A stretch of 64,000 nt of DNA from a bacterium (GTDB lineage Bacteria; Planctomycetota; Planctomycetia; Pirellulales; Pirellulaceae). Location: NCBI GenBank assembly GCA_030430075.1, contig JAUIGN010000018.1, positions 1 through 64,000 of the forward strand. Direction: 5' to 3'. Positions within the stretch are counted from its first letter, which is position 1; the number at the start of each line of letters is the position of its first letter. The notes under the pieces were generated by a model. The model did no database searches, had not been told where the DNA came from, and saw only the letters and a program-made list of their open reading frames with translations. This document shows positions 41,619-49,694 of the stretch, piece by piece. The position numbers and the translations under genes were made by a program.

Positions 41619-44093
41619 ATGGCAAAAAAGCCGAACTACGTCTGGGGACTCGACATCGGTCAATGCGGCCTGAAAGCGTTGCGGTGCCTGGAAGAGGATG
41701 GCCAGGTCGTCGCCGATGCGTTCGATTATATCGAATATCCGAAAATTCTCAGTCAGCCCGAGGCAGATCCGGAGGCCTTAGTTCACGAGGCCCTGGAACA
41801 GTTTCTGTCGCGCAATGACATCAAAGGCGCGAAGGTCGCGATTTCCGTACCGGGCCAGAGCGGGTTGGCGAAGTTCTTCAAGCCGCCCCCCATCGAAGTC
41901 AAGCGGATTCCGGCGATTGTACAGTTCGAAGCCAAGCAGCAGATTCCGTTTGCCCTGGAAGAAGTGATTTGGGACTTCCAGCAAATGGCCGGCGGAACGG
42001 AAGTCGACGGGTTCGCCATCGACACGGAAGTTGGCCTGTTCGCCATGAAACGCGAGCAAGTCTATCGCTACCTGCAACCATTTCAGAAGGCAGAGATCGA
42101 GCTCGACATCGTCCAGTTGGCGCCCCTGGCAATCTACAACTTTGTCTCCTATGACATCCTGACCGACGGACCTGATCCGGACGAGTTTGATCCGGATTCG
42201 CCGCCTGAGTCGATCGTGATCCTGGCCATGGGGACGGACGCGACGGATCTGGTCATCACCAACGGGTTCCGCGTCTGGCAGCGGAGCATTCCGCTGGGCG
42301 GGAACCACTTTACCAAGCAGCTGACCAAAGAGCTCAAGCTGACGTTTGCCAAGGCCGAACATCTCAAGCGGAACGCTCGGCAGGCGGAAGATCCCAAGGC
42401 CGTGTTTCAGGCGATGCGGCCGATCTTTAACGATCTGGTGACCGAAGTCCAACGGTCGATCGGCTATTTCCAGGGCATTGACCGCAAAGCCAAGATTCGC
42501 GGCGTCGTCCTGTTGGGCAACACCGTCAAGTTGCCCGGCCTGCAGCAATATGTGTCAAAGAACCTCGGCTACGAGGTGATCGACTTCGAGAAATACAACT
42601 TGCTGGGCGGGTCATCCGTGGTTTCCTCGCCGGCATTCACCGACAACGTGCTGGCCTTCGGCGTCAGCTACGGCCTCTGCCTGCAGGCTCTCAAGAAGTC
42701 GCGGTTGCAGACCAGCTTGCTCCCTCGCGAGATTGCGACGGCACGGATCGTTCGCGCCAAGAAGCCGTGGGCGATTGCTTCCTTGAGTACGCTGATGCTG
42801 GCCTGTGCATTCAGCTTCGTGTTCACTTACAGCGTCTGGTCGGAAGTTCAGGATAACTTCTCAACGGCGAACGTCGATTGGAAGACGGCCGAAGCGGCGA
42901 TGAAACAGCAGAAGTCGACAAGCACGACCTACATCTCCGAACACGAGAACCATCTGGCCAAGTTGAAGTTCATGGCGCGTGTCGGCGAGGAGGTTGTTGG
43001 TGCCGGCGACCGCAGAATTCAATGGCTGGAGTTGATGAAAGCCATCACGGCCGCGTTGCCGAAAACAGAAGGACTCCCGTCAGGCGAGTACGTCAGTCAC
43101 AAAGACAAGCCGCTCGACGAACGGCGGGAATTGTACATCGAGTACATCGAATCCGAGTACTTCCCGGACGTGTCGACGTGGTGGAACAACCCGCTCGTGC
43201 AGGAGCGGTACTACAACTTGACCACATTCTTGGATAAAGAGTTTCCGCTCGAGTCGCCTGCGGCTGGTGGCGGCGTGGCAGACGCGAGTGCCGATGGCGG
43301 GGCGGTCGATGCGAATGGGCTGCCCGTGGCTGGCGGTGTTGCCGATGCCGGCGGCGCTCCGGTCCCGGCCGGCGATGCCGGGGCGGGTGGACTCGATCTC
43401 CCTGGACCCGAAGGGCCCGGCTGGGTCATCGAGATTCGCGGTTACCATTACTTCAACAAGTCGCTCAGCAAGGGTGGCGCCGTGCACGTGCGCAGCACCC
43501 TCCTCAAAGAACTCGAACGGGGAACCGTTTCTCTGCCGGCCAAGAGCGACGGGACCGGGCCATTGATGGAGTTTTCCATGAAGGAGCTTGGGATCGGTTT
43601 TCCGATTCTCGCCGAAGAAAGTGGGCAACCCGCGCCGACGCAGGTGCCCAATCCGGAGTTCGAGCCGCTCAGTGGTGCGGCTGGCACGATGGGTGGCAAC
43701 ATGGGTGGCGAAATGGGCCTGGGTGGTTACCCGAGTGGGCCCGGAGCTTTGGGTGCTCCCGGTGGACTTGGTGCCCCCGGCGGGCTGGGTGCGCCTGGTC
43801 TGGGTGCGCCAGGTACGGGGGGGCAACCGAAAGGAACCGATGACGGGGACGAGGACGCGGCGCCGGCCGAACCGCCCTTCTTTACCGTCAAGAAGCACTC
43901 GTTCACGGTCCAGTTCGTCTGGCAGGAAAACAACTTGACGACCCGCGTCAAGGAGCGTCAGGAACGGGAGGCGGCCCGCGCGGCCGAGGCAGCGGAGGCT
44001 GCCGCCGCCGCAGCCGCTGCGCAACCGGTCGATCCAAACGCTGCACCGGCCGGTGCGGCGCCCGCGGCAACGGTCGACCCCAACGGAAACTGA
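41619..44093 (+). CDS. PilM-PilN-like fusion, type IV pilus / type II secretion assembly
   Basis: 824 residues from ATG 41619. Residues 1-350 are PilM/GspL-like actin fold: YVWGLDIGQCGLKALRCLEE, VAISVPGQSGLAKFFKPPP, SIVILAMGTDATDLVITNG and GVVLLGNTVKLPGLQQYV are the ATPase phosphate and adenosine loops. A single membrane span follows at about 382-405 (WAIASLSTLMLACAFSFVFTY), then an extracytoplasmic region (about 405-640) in the PilN position, as expected if PilM and PilN are joined. Residues about 690-750 are Gly/Met/Pro-rich (GAPGGLGAPGGLGAPGLGAPG) and the C-terminus is Ala/Glu/Pro-rich. It would form the cytoplasmic-to-inner-membrane part of the assembly platform. It is the first gene of a cluster, with the next gene 15 bp later. 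Confidence 0.9.
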   Translation: MAKKPNYVWGLDIGQCGLKALRCLEEDGQVVADAFDYIEYPKILSQPEADPEALVHEALEQFLSRNDIKGAKVAISVPGQSGLAKFFKPPPIEVKRIPAIVQFEAKQQIPFALEEVIWDFQQMAGGTEVDGFAIDTEVGLFAMKREQVYRYLQPFQKAEIELDIVQLAPLAIYNFVSYDILTDGPDPDEFDPDSPPESIVILAMGTDATDLVITNGFRVWQRSIPLGGNHFTKQLTKELKLTFAKAEHLKRNARQAEDPKAVFQAMRPIFNDLVTEVQRSIGYFQGIDRKAKIRGVVLLGNTVKLPGLQQYVSKNLGYEVIDFEKYNLLGGSSVVSSPAFTDNVLAFGVSYGLCLQALKKSRLQTSLLPREIATARIVRAKKPWAIASLSTLMLACAFSFVFTYSVWSEVQDNFSTANVDWKTAEAAMKQQKSTSTTYISEHENHLAKLKFMARVGEEVVGAGDRRIQWLELMKAITAALPKTEGLPSGEYVSHKDKPLDERRELYIEYIESEYFPDVSTWWNNPLVQERYYNLTTFLDKEFPLESPAAGGGVADASADGGAVDANGLPVAGGVADAGGAPVPAGDAGAGGLDLPGPEGPGWVIEIRGYHYFNKSLSKGGAVHVRSTLLKELERGTVSLPAKSDGTGPLMEFSMKELGIGFPILAEESGQPAPTQVPNPEFEPLSGAAGTMGGNMGGEMGLGGYPSGPGALGAPGGLGAPGGLGAPGLGAPGTGGQPKGTDDGDEDAAPAEPPFFTVKKHSFTVQFVWQENNLTTRVKERQEREAARAAEAAEAAAAAAAAQPVDPNAAPAGAAPAATVDPNGN

Positions 44094-44108
44094 GCAAGGG
44101 AGCCTCAC

Positions 44109-46190
44109 GTGGACCAAATCAAGCCAATTCTGTCAGCACTCGTTACCCACCGTTTTTGGGTCGCCTGTGGCGTGATGGCGCCGTTGCTCTTGGGTGGGTG
44201 GTTTACCACGACGGCCAAGATGCGAAGTGATACGGAAGACGGAAAGAACCGCATCGAGAGCGCATTCAAGATCGAGAGCGCGATTCGACAGACGTCACCT
44301 CATCCGAATCCAGCTTCGGCAGCCGGGTTGGCCACGTCAGAAGAGGAGATCAGTGCCGAAGTCGTGGCCGCCTGGAAGATCCAATACGACCAGCAGCGAA
44401 AATTCCTGGTCTGGCCCGAGGAGTTGGGTGACGAGTTTATTTCGCGCGTCGACGGCTACCGACCCATTGAGAAGTTGAAGTTCACGCCCAACGATCCTAC
44501 GAACGAGATTGCCATCCAGTACCGGGAACTTTACCGCAATTACATTCAGGCCGAGTTGCCCAAGCTGGCCAAGATCATCGGTGCCGATTGGCTGGCTTCC
44601 AGCGCGGCCGCCGGTACGGGAATGGGCGGTGAGATGGGGGGTGGAGGTCTGGGAATGGGCGGCCCCGGGATGGGGATGGGTGCCGGCATGGGTGGAATGG
44701 CCGGCATGCCCGGAATGGGCGGCGAGATGGGTGGCACTGGCGGCATGGCCAATGCGAAGAACCAGTCGAAGGCGATCGTCCGCTGGGATCCGGCCGACCA
44801 GACTCGCCTGCAGAACACGCGGTTTGATTGGCGGGGCATGAACCGGGGCGTCCCCCGCACGCTCGACATCCTCTACGCCCAGGAAAACCTGTGGGTGATG
44901 CAGGCCCTGATGCGAATCGTGGCCACCACCAACCAGGGCGCGACCGCTCGTTACAATGCCACGGTCAAAGAGATCAAATACATTCAAATGGGCCGTGAAG
45001 TGGGGCCCACGACCAGCCGCGTGACTCGAATTCAGGCCGCGGCCACCGGCGCCGGAGGCATGGGGGGCGAGTCCGGCATGCCCGGAATGGGGATGCCCGG
45101 CATGGGCGAGATGTCTGGGATGGGGATGCCCGGAATGGGAATGCCGGGCGAAGGCGGCGACGCCGGCATGCCCGGGATGGGGATGCCCGGCATGGGTGAG
45201 ATGTCTGGAATGGGGATGCCCGGAATGGGAATGCCTGGTGAGGGTGGATCCAGCGGAATGCCGGGAGAAGGCGGCGCCGGAGGGGCCGCAAGCAATGATC
45301 CAGCCAATTTTCGCTATGTCGACAATGACTACGTTCCCATTGCCGCCAGCCGTCTCAGGGGCGTGATGGAGTCAGAAAACCCGGCGCCCGAAGACGCTTT
45401 CCTGGTTGTCGCCAAGCGTATTCCGATCCGGATGGGCATGGTCATCGACCAACGAAAACTGCACAACTTCGTCGCGGCTTGCGGCAACTCCAATCTGGTC
45501 GTCGAAGTCCGCCAAGTGCGGGTCAACCGCATCGGCAGCAGCGCGGCTGGTGGCGGTATGAACGGCGGCATGGGGATGGGCATGGGAGGTGAGATGGGCG
45601 GTATGGGTCTTGGCATGGAAGGCGGCATGGGCATGGGCACGGGCGGCGACGACGAGGGTGGTGGATTTCCCGGCGGCATGGGGATGGGTGGCGGTATGGG
45701 AATGGGAATGGGGATGGGCGGTGGCATGGGCGGTGGCATGGGAATGGGCGGAACCACCGGCGGTACCACCTTCAGCGACACGTCACCTTACGACCTGCCC
45801 GTCGAGATCTACGGCATGGTCTATATCTACAACCCGATCACTCCCGGCCTGCAAGAGGCGACCAGTCAGGTCACTGCCAGCACCGATTTGGATGGCGGCA
45901 CGGCCCCGGCAACTGCTCCGGCTGCGGCCCCAGCGGCAGCTCCTGCCGGAGCGGGCGCGGCACCGGCCGGCGTGGTTCCAGCAGATGCAGGCGGGCCGCC
46001 CGCGAATCCGGCAGTGCCGGCGGGCGCAGCACCGGCCGGCGCGGCACCGGCACCCGCCGGCGCAGCACCAGCAGGCGCAGCACCGGCCGGCGCAGCACCG
46101 GCCGGCGTCCCACCCGGGCCGGCAGCCGGCACTGGCGCCGCCGTGGATTCGCTGCCGGCGGACGGTTTGCCGGCCTGGCAGCCGGTTTGA
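44109..46190 (+). CDS. Single-span Met/Gly-rich protein in the PilO position
   Basis: 693 residues from GTG 44109, preceded by AAGGGAG. One N-terminal membrane span (about 12-31, FWVACGVMAPLLLGGWF) followed by a helical region fits PilO topology. The rest alternates beta/helical parts (WVMQALMRIVATTNQGATARY, AFLVVAKRIPIRMGMVIDQRKLHNF) with Met/Gly-rich runs at about 165-215, 315-395 and 475-560, and an Ala/Pro-rich tail (about 590-675). The second run includes two exact 30-residue repeats (90 bp each, 45075-45164 and 45165-45254). Position after a PilM-PilN-like gene and before a secretin supports an assembly role; sequence alone does not prove PilO homology. Confidence 0.82.
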   Translation: MDQIKPILSALVTHRFWVACGVMAPLLLGGWFTTTAKMRSDTEDGKNRIESAFKIESAIRQTSPHPNPASAAGLATSEEEISAEVVAAWKIQYDQQRKFLVWPEELGDEFISRVDGYRPIEKLKFTPNDPTNEIAIQYRELYRNYIQAELPKLAKIIGADWLASSAAAGTGMGGEMGGGGLGMGGPGMGMGAGMGGMAGMPGMGGEMGGTGGMANAKNQSKAIVRWDPADQTRLQNTRFDWRGMNRGVPRTLDILYAQENLWVMQALMRIVATTNQGATARYNATVKEIKYIQMGREVGPTTSRVTRIQAAATGAGGMGGESGMPGMGMPGMGEMSGMGMPGMGMPGEGGDAGMPGMGMPGMGEMSGMGMPGMGMPGEGGSSGMPGEGGAGGAASNDPANFRYVDNDYVPIAASRLRGVMESENPAPEDAFLVVAKRIPIRMGMVIDQRKLHNFVAACGNSNLVVEVRQVRVNRIGSSAAGGGMNGGMGMGMGGEMGGMGLGMEGGMGMGTGGDDEGGGFPGGMGMGGGMGMGMGMGGGMGGGMGMGGTTGGTTFSDTSPYDLPVEIYGMVYIYNPITPGLQEATSQVTASTDLDGGTAPATAPAAAPAAAPAGAGAAPAGVVPADAGGPPANPAVPAGAAPAGAAPAPAGAAPAGAAPAGAAPAGVPPGPAAGTGAAVDSLPADGLPAWQPV
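45075..45254 (+). repeat. Two tandem 90-bp repeats encoding Met/Gly-rich segments
   Basis: Copies at 45075-45164 and 45165-45254 encode the same 30-residue pattern (GMPGMGMPGMGEMSG then MGMPGMGMPGEGG) and differ by only a few, mostly synonymous, bases plus the last two residues (DA versus SS). This indicates a recent in-frame duplication inside the Gly/Met-rich segment of the PilO-position protein. Confidence 0.9.
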
Positions 46191-46632
46191 GCAGCCGGTG
46201 GACCGCGCCAACTGCAGACCCCACCGAAAAGGTGGCCGCAGGCTGTTGAGAGGATGTTGAACCCTTTACCGAAAGTGAGACAACCGCGATCGTATCCCTC
46301 GACGCGCGACGTTCGCCGTTGCGAGTCGAATCCAGGATCGCTTGTGATATACTGAAGCATCCATGTCCCGGCTCGAAATGCCCGACATCCGACGTGTGCG
46401 GCAAACCGTCGACGGCTCTGCAACGATCGATCGATCGGCGTTGTCGAGCTTGAGAAGGGCGTTAGGAGACAGGCGTTGGGAGAAGGGGGAGTGACCCCTT
46501 GCCGGTACACACCACCCGCAGGCCCGGTCCGGAATTGGCGATTGCCATGCGGACAGGAAACAATCACGATCGCGGGTCAGAAATCATCATGTTCGGAACG
46601 ACGGACGTCGCCACGACACGAGGAGCCAGACA
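46191..46632. other. 442-bp intergenic region within the pilus/secretion cluster
   Basis: Contains a weak hairpin soon after the stop (CCACC, GAAAA, GGTGG at about 46220-46234) and an extended -10-like site at 46345-46353. Short frames here have no domain content. The gap splits the cluster into two possible transcription units. Confidence 0.55.
46345..46353 (+). promoter_or_regulatory. Extended -10-like promoter element before the 46633 gene
   Basis: TGATATACT reads as TG-N-TATACT, an extended -10. There is no good -35 at normal distance, but extended -10 promoters do not need one. It lies about 280 bp before the next gene start, so a long leader would be implied. Confidence 0.35.
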
Positions 46633-49041
46633 ATGGCAAAAATGGGCTTAGACAAAGACGCTCTGAAGCGGTTTTTTTCCCTGCATGTCGAGAAGATCGT
46701 TCTCGGCGTGGTCGTTGTGCTCTTGATCTTGTTCGTGTACCGGGGCTACAGCCTGGAAGGATTGGCGAGCGACAAGCGGCCGGACAAACTCAAGGCCAAG
46801 GCGGCTGACGTACAGAAGTACATTTCTGACCCTTCCGTCGCACCAGTGATCGTGGAAACGAACAAGCCGCCGACCGGCTTTGTCAATCGCACCAAGGCGG
46901 GGCAGGCTCCGATCAACAGCGTCGTTTATGCGGCTCCCGTGACGCCGGATCCACCCAAGCCTTCCGGTCTGCAGCGGACCGATCCCGACCTGTTTCCGCC
47001 GCAAGATGTCGAGGCGGTTGCCCTGGCCTGGGCGCCGATTGCCTTTCGGCCCAAGTCGGGTGACGTGGATCCGTTCCAAGACGACGAGAACATGGAGCCC
47101 AAGAAGGCGGACGAAGTCAAACGACCAAAGCGCAAGAAGAAGAGAAACAACCGTAATGCCTACGGCGAAGGGATGATGGGCGGTTATGGGATGGAAGGCG
47201 AAGAGTCGGGCGGCATGGCGATGCCGGGGATGGACGCCGGGCCAGGAATGGAAGGGATGGAAGGAATGGAAGGCATGCCTGGGATGCCCGGCATGCCAGG
47301 GATGCCCGGGATGCCGGGAGGTGGCCTTGGCACGGGGATGGCCGGAGGGGTCGTCTTGGCTAATCCGGCCGATATCGAAGGGTTTCGGCCACCGCAAGGT
47401 GCCATCGTTCTCACACGACATATCGTCGGCGTCACGGCCCTCGTTCCTTACAAACGCCAATGGGATGAATTCGAGGCCAAGTTGTCGAATGCGATGAGCT
47501 ACACTGCCGCACGTGACGTCCCGAAGTATCTTGGTTTTTATGCCGAGCGGGCCGAAGTGACAGACGAGTCGGACACCGACTTGAAGTGGGTGGCCATCTC
47601 GAATTCTGATTTCGTCGTCAAGCGGATGCGTGCCGGCCAGCGCCCGTATGGTGGCTGGGCCGGGTTCCCGCCGGAGATCGCGGATCGGCGGTATGTGTCG
47701 CCCAACCTGTTGACGATGCCGATCCCGCCCGTCGTTTCCAAGCCGGTCGAGGATCTGGCCCTCCACAGCCAGGTGCCCAAGCAGGAAGTTGTCCGCCGTT
47801 TGCCGGTCCGAAAAGAGGATCCGGCGGCCGACGAGGAGTCGGACGACGAAGATGAGATCGGCAGTGCTCCCTCCTTGACCGCCGGTGCCCGCGGTGCAGC
47901 CGGCATGGGTGCCGAAGGGGCCATGGGGATGGGTGGTTACGGCATGGGCGGCGGAATGCCTGGAATGCCCGGGATGGGCGGCGAGGGCGGTGCGATGGGG
48001 ATGCCCGGAATGGAAATGGGCGGTTATCCGGGCGGCGGCATGGGGATGCCCGGGATGGCTGGTTCTGGTGGCATGATGGACATGGAAGGTATGGAAGGTA
48101 TGGGCGGCATGGAAGGCATGATGGGCGGCTACGGGACAGAAGGCGGCATGGGTGGCATGACGACGTTCGGTCCCACGGTTGACTACCTGATGGTTCGCTT
48201 CTTCGACCTTTCGATTCGTGATACGACCAAGAAATACCGCTACCGGGTGCAACTTTGGGTCGAAGATCCCAATCATCCCAAGAGCCCGCTGGCGGAACCG
48301 AACATCCGAGCGTTGGCTCCCGATGTGCGGACCCGCATCAGTGCCATTAAGGAGAAGGAAAGTGAATCGAAGACCCGGCTCTCCTATTTCCGCGTCACGG
48401 AATTCAGCGAGCCGAGCGATGTCGTTTCCTTCGAACCGGCCAGGAAGACCCTGGGCGGCGAAATCGCCCTGGAGCGCGAAAGTGTCATCAATGACGCCTA
48501 CGGAAATCGGTTTACGATCCCCATTGCCGAACCGACAGCGAAGGTGATGTCGGTGGTATTCGATACGAAACGGGCCGTGGAAGTACCCGGCCTGGTCGAT
48601 GCGCGGCGCGGCACGTTCTTGAACTTCGTGACCGACGCGGATGTCGTTCACCCCGTCTCGCTGCAGTACAAGACGATCAAGGACTATGCGTTCAAGACCA
48701 ACCGGATGGTCCTGGACCTCCAAGGGGGCGAGCCGTTGCCCGTCCCGAAGGAAGAAGAAGATGAGAACCCGCTGCATGCGCCGGCAGAATTCCTGTTCCT
48801 GAATGAGGATGGTGAGTTGTTCGTCAAGAATGAACTGGACGATTGGGATGGATTCCAGAAGCGAATGCCCCCCAAACCGGATCCCGCTCCCGACACCATG
48901 GGTGGCCCGGGCGGCTTCGAAGGAGGTCCCGGGATGATGGGAATGCCAGGCATGCCCGGAATGCCGGGGATGGGTGGCTATGGTGAAGAGGACGGCGGTG
49001 GCAGGGGTCGCGGCAGGGGCCGTGGCCGTGGCGACGAATAG
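46633..49041 (+). CDS. Single-span Met/Gly-rich protein in the PilP position
   Basis: 802 residues from ATG 46633, with GAGGAG upstream. After an N-terminal amphipathic helix (LDKDALKRFFSLHVEK), one span (about 20-38, LGVVVVLLILFVYRGY) anchors the protein. The exterior part has conserved-looking blocks around 230-290 (IVLTRHIVGVTALVPYKRQW), 520-570 (VDYLMVRFFDLSIRDTTKK) and 610-700, separated by Met/Gly-rich runs at about 180-230, 430-505 and 750-790. The basic Arg/Gly tail (GRGRGRGRGRGDE) ends the protein. It fits a periplasmic connector between platform and secretin, by position only. It belongs to the pilM-secretin cluster. Confidence 0.82.
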   Translation: MAKMGLDKDALKRFFSLHVEKIVLGVVVVLLILFVYRGYSLEGLASDKRPDKLKAKAADVQKYISDPSVAPVIVETNKPPTGFVNRTKAGQAPINSVVYAAPVTPDPPKPSGLQRTDPDLFPPQDVEAVALAWAPIAFRPKSGDVDPFQDDENMEPKKADEVKRPKRKKKRNNRNAYGEGMMGGYGMEGEESGGMAMPGMDAGPGMEGMEGMEGMPGMPGMPGMPGMPGGGLGTGMAGGVVLANPADIEGFRPPQGAIVLTRHIVGVTALVPYKRQWDEFEAKLSNAMSYTAARDVPKYLGFYAERAEVTDESDTDLKWVAISNSDFVVKRMRAGQRPYGGWAGFPPEIADRRYVSPNLLTMPIPPVVSKPVEDLALHSQVPKQEVVRRLPVRKEDPAADEESDDEDEIGSAPSLTAGARGAAGMGAEGAMGMGGYGMGGGMPGMPGMGGEGGAMGMPGMEMGGYPGGGMGMPGMAGSGGMMDMEGMEGMGGMEGMMGGYGTEGGMGGMTTFGPTVDYLMVRFFDLSIRDTTKKYRYRVQLWVEDPNHPKSPLAEPNIRALAPDVRTRISAIKEKESESKTRLSYFRVTEFSEPSDVVSFEPARKTLGGEIALERESVINDAYGNRFTIPIAEPTAKVMSVVFDTKRAVEVPGLVDARRGTFLNFVTDADVVHPVSLQYKTIKDYAFKTNRMVLDLQGGEPLPVPKEEEDENPLHAPAEFLFLNEDGELFVKNELDDWDGFQKRMPPKPDPAPDTMGGPGGFEGGPGMMGMPGMPGMPGMGGYGEEDGGGRGRGRGRGRGDE

Positions 49042-49060
49042 ACGCCGACGGAAGCCATCA

Positions 49061-49086
49061 TCCGTAGATCATGCTGTGCATGACGT
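49061..49086 (+). repeat. 26-bp palindrome-bearing repeat, copy 1
   Basis: It matches the sequence at 62774-62799 at 25 of 26 positions. The core TCATGC, TGT, GCATGA forms a hairpin. It begins 20 bases after the stop of the gene ending at 49041. Confidence 0.75.
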
Positions 49087-49167
49087 GATACGGTTGGCAG
49101 ATTTCTTGGAACCCGGTGATTTCGAGGGCGCGGACTTTTGTCTGCAGGGTTGGGAACGGAGGAATTG

Positions 49168-49360
49168 GAGACCTTCGGTCGGCCGTTTCGGCGGGGTCGG
49201 AGACCCGCGCCGAGCACGTGGCGGGGTCGGAGACCCGCGCCGAGCATGTGGCGGGGGCGGAGACCCGCGCCGAGCACGTGGCGGGGTCGGAGACCCGCGC
49301 CGAGCATGTCTTGCTCCGTGCCGAGCACGTTTCACCCCGCGCCGAGCAAACGTTCGGCGG
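49168..49360 (+). repeat. Array 2 of GGTCGGAGACC-type hairpin repeats (30-bp period)
   Basis: After the lead GAGACCTTCGGTCGGC and GTTTCGGCGG come four units starting at 49191, 49221, 49251 and 49281, exactly 30 bp apart. Each reads GCGGGGTCGGAGACCCGCGC then CGAGCACGTG or CGAGCATGTG; unit 3 has a G for T in GGTC. Two degraded units with CCGAGCACG and CGCCGAGCAAACG follow. The lead and core are shared with array 1, in opposite orientation on the chromosome. Confidence 0.9.
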
Positions 49361-49694
49361 CTCAATGACCGTGGTTGCGGCCCAAGCTGGACTGCGCCAA
49401 GCGCTTCCCCCTGGCAACTCGGCCAGCGAAATTTCGTGCCCGTTTTCTTAATCGTGACAAAGTGATCTTGACCCTGCCTCGAGATCCTTCTAATTATCCC
49501 CCTCTCGTTTGCAGAGAGACTTGTCACGGTTGTCAAATCGCGGTGGTCTCAGGGCCTGCGTGGTGCGCCAACGCCTGTCTTTGAATTGCTCAGTGCGAGT
49601 TCTCGCGACTTCAAATGACAAGCTTGGACCAGCGTATCGGCAGTCGAATCCTGACCCCATTCGATTCGAAGCACCTGGAAGAAGGAGAATCGCG

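Larger units (their letters stand above)
49042..49694. other. 653-bp repeat-filled spacer before the secretin gene
   Basis: Contains the 26-bp palindromic repeat (49061-49086), GGTCGGAGACC array 2 (49168-49360) and the secretin leader with its AGGAG site. Several short ORFs span it because the 30-bp array is open in all frames; none is convincing. No promoter was identified. Confidence 0.75.

Noticed and set aside
46648..48777. 709-codon minus-strand frame
   Set aside because: Antisense of the Met/Gly-rich gene; its His/Pro-rich product reflects reverse-complemented Met/Gly codons.
49168..49360. CRISPR array
   Set aside because: Units are contiguous with no unique spacers, and no cas gene is nearby.
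49058..49536. Overlapping short ORFs in the second repeat array
   Set aside because: The 30-bp period is a multiple of three, so every frame stays open; similar peptides with the array at 22 kb come from shared DNA, not from a protein.
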